6,585 bases of DNA from Pseudomonadota bacterium (GTDB lineage: Bacteria > Pseudomonadota > Alphaproteobacteria > Rhizobiales > Hyphomicrobiaceae). Of this stretch, positions 5,922 through 6,585 are shown in pieces. Below the pieces are notes generated by a model that did no database searches, was not told the origin of the DNA, and was given only the letters and a program-made list of their open reading frames with translations. The first letter of the stretch is position 1. Each line of letters opens with the position of its first letter. A program made the translations under genes and the position numbers. The stretch is from the NCBI GenBank assembly GCA_023428365.1, contig JAEYYQ010000003.1:1-6585 (forward strand), in the 5' to 3' direction.

Positions 5922-6585
5922 TTACTTGCTGCGGGAGGCTTCACGCCCCAGCCGCCAGATCTCTTCCTGGACGCGGATGTCGGCGAGGATCCGGTCGATA
6001 AGCAGGCACGTGCGTTTGAACAAGTCGGAGCCACGCCGATAATCCGCCGCGGCGAAGAAGTCGATCCGCCCGGCCTTGAACAGATCCATGCATTTCACTC
6101 TGGCTTTGCCAGGAGGATAGACGGCGATGGCATGTCCGCCGTTCTTGCGCATCACGGCCATTGACGGAACATCGGTATCGCCATCACCGAAGTAGATCAT
6201 GTTGCCAAACGGGATCGGACGATTTCCCTCGGGCATGTGCTGGTTGATGTTCTCTCGCAGGTCTTCGACACCCTTATTAATGCGGAAGAGATATTGGGTT
6301 TTGCCGGTGTCGGTGATAACCCGCTTTGGATACGGCAGGTCGTAGGCATCGAACCAATATTCCGATGCAAACACGTTGTGGAAATGCGGGTAGATCGCCG
6401 TGCCCTCGATGATCTCCGTCAGGCCCGACGAAATCAGATAGTGGCGCAGACTGACGCCAGGGCCTTCCGAGCGGATCTTGACGTACTCGCCGATCGCTTC
6501 GAACCATTCTGTGACGCCGGGGAACAAGTCGACGCTGCGGCCCTGGGCGACGAGATCCTCGCGGTCGATGCGCACGCCTTTGGCC
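5922..6585 (-). CDS. HAD-superfamily phosphatase, 5'-truncated
   Basis: The frame is open to the right edge, so the true start and the N-terminal catalytic motif I (D-x-D-x-T/V) are outside the window; the GTG at 6575 is probably internal. The visible part (about 220 aa) carries LFPGVTEWF, motif II as HYLISSG (Ser49 or Ser50, counted from that GTG), candidate motif III lysines K92 and K101, and motif IV as YFGDGDTDVPSM, with D131 and D135 as Mg2+ ligands. This is the phosphoserine-phosphatase-like branch of the HAD fold, cytosolic Mg2+-dependent phosphohydrolases; the substrate cannot be deduced. The tail after motif IV (GGHAIAVYPPGKARVKCMDLF and a charged helical end) is longer than in a minimal HAD phosphatase. 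It ends in TAA at 5922-5924. Its neighbour downstream on the same strand is the hypothetical gene, 284 nt away, probably a separate unit. Confidence 0.85.
   Translation of the reverse strand, partial: AKGVRIDREDLVAQGRSVDLFPGVTEWFEAIGEYVKIRSEGPGVSLRHYLISSGLTEIIEGTAIYPHFHNVFASEYWFDAYDLPYPKRVITDTGKTQYLFRINKGVEDLRENINQHMPEGNRPIPFGNMIYFGDGDTDVPSMAVMRKNGGHAIAVYPPGKARVKCMDLFKAGRIDFFAAADYRRGSDLFKRTCLLIDRILADIRVQEEIWRLGREASRSK

Noticed and set aside
5760..6164. A 134-codon + strand frame over the gap and HAD gene end
   Set aside because: Much of it is antisense to the HAD gene and shows no motif or ribosome site.
1..6585. CRISPR array, tRNA, rRNA or transposase
   Set aside because: No regularly spaced repeats, cloverleaf, rRNA signature or DDE/recombinase motifs were seen on either strand.

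Overview
The window looks like chromosomal DNA from a GC-rich alphaproteobacterium, most likely of the Rhizobiales (Hyphomicrobiales). The GroEL has an alphaproteobacterial character and ends in a Gly/Met-rich tail, codons favour G or C in third position, and one hypothetical protein carries a C-terminal pattern I associate with small Rhizobiales proteins. The genus cannot be fixed from sequence alone.

Layout from left to right. (1) The 3' five-sixths of groEL on the + strand, cut by the window edge. It ends in a strong hairpin terminator that can serve both directions. (2) Two genes on the - strand in one probable transcription unit: a secreted permuted-papain-fold (NlpC/P60-like, YiiX-type) protein upstream, then a Tat-exported M19-type metallo-dipeptidase. 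A 14-bp hairpin lies between them. (3) Divergent from this pair on the + strand is a membrane-anchored metallopeptidase with the LAS-type zinc signature (H-x6-D ... H-x-H) of MepA-like murein endopeptidases. (4) A hairpin-rich convergent gap. (5) A - strand hypothetical helical protein whose coding sequence contains a perfect 10-bp inverted repeat. (6) A roughly 280-bp non-coding gap with A/T tracts, a near-repeat and a terminator-like hairpin. (7) The 3' part of a - strand HAD-family phosphatase, cut by the right edge.

The most coherent theme is the middle block. Three adjacent exported or membrane-anchored proteins belong to three unrelated hydrolase folds, all with relatives that act on peptidoglycan, D-amino-acid peptides or related amide bonds. 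I infer an envelope-remodelling or muropeptide-processing locus, but substrate and cooperation are not proven by sequence. No tRNA, rRNA, CRISPR array, transposase or integrase was seen, and I found no clear evidence of a wholly new system. The best leads are this trio, an unusual metal-ligand residue in the dipeptidase, a codon-usage break inside groEL, and the inverted repeat inside the hypothetical gene.
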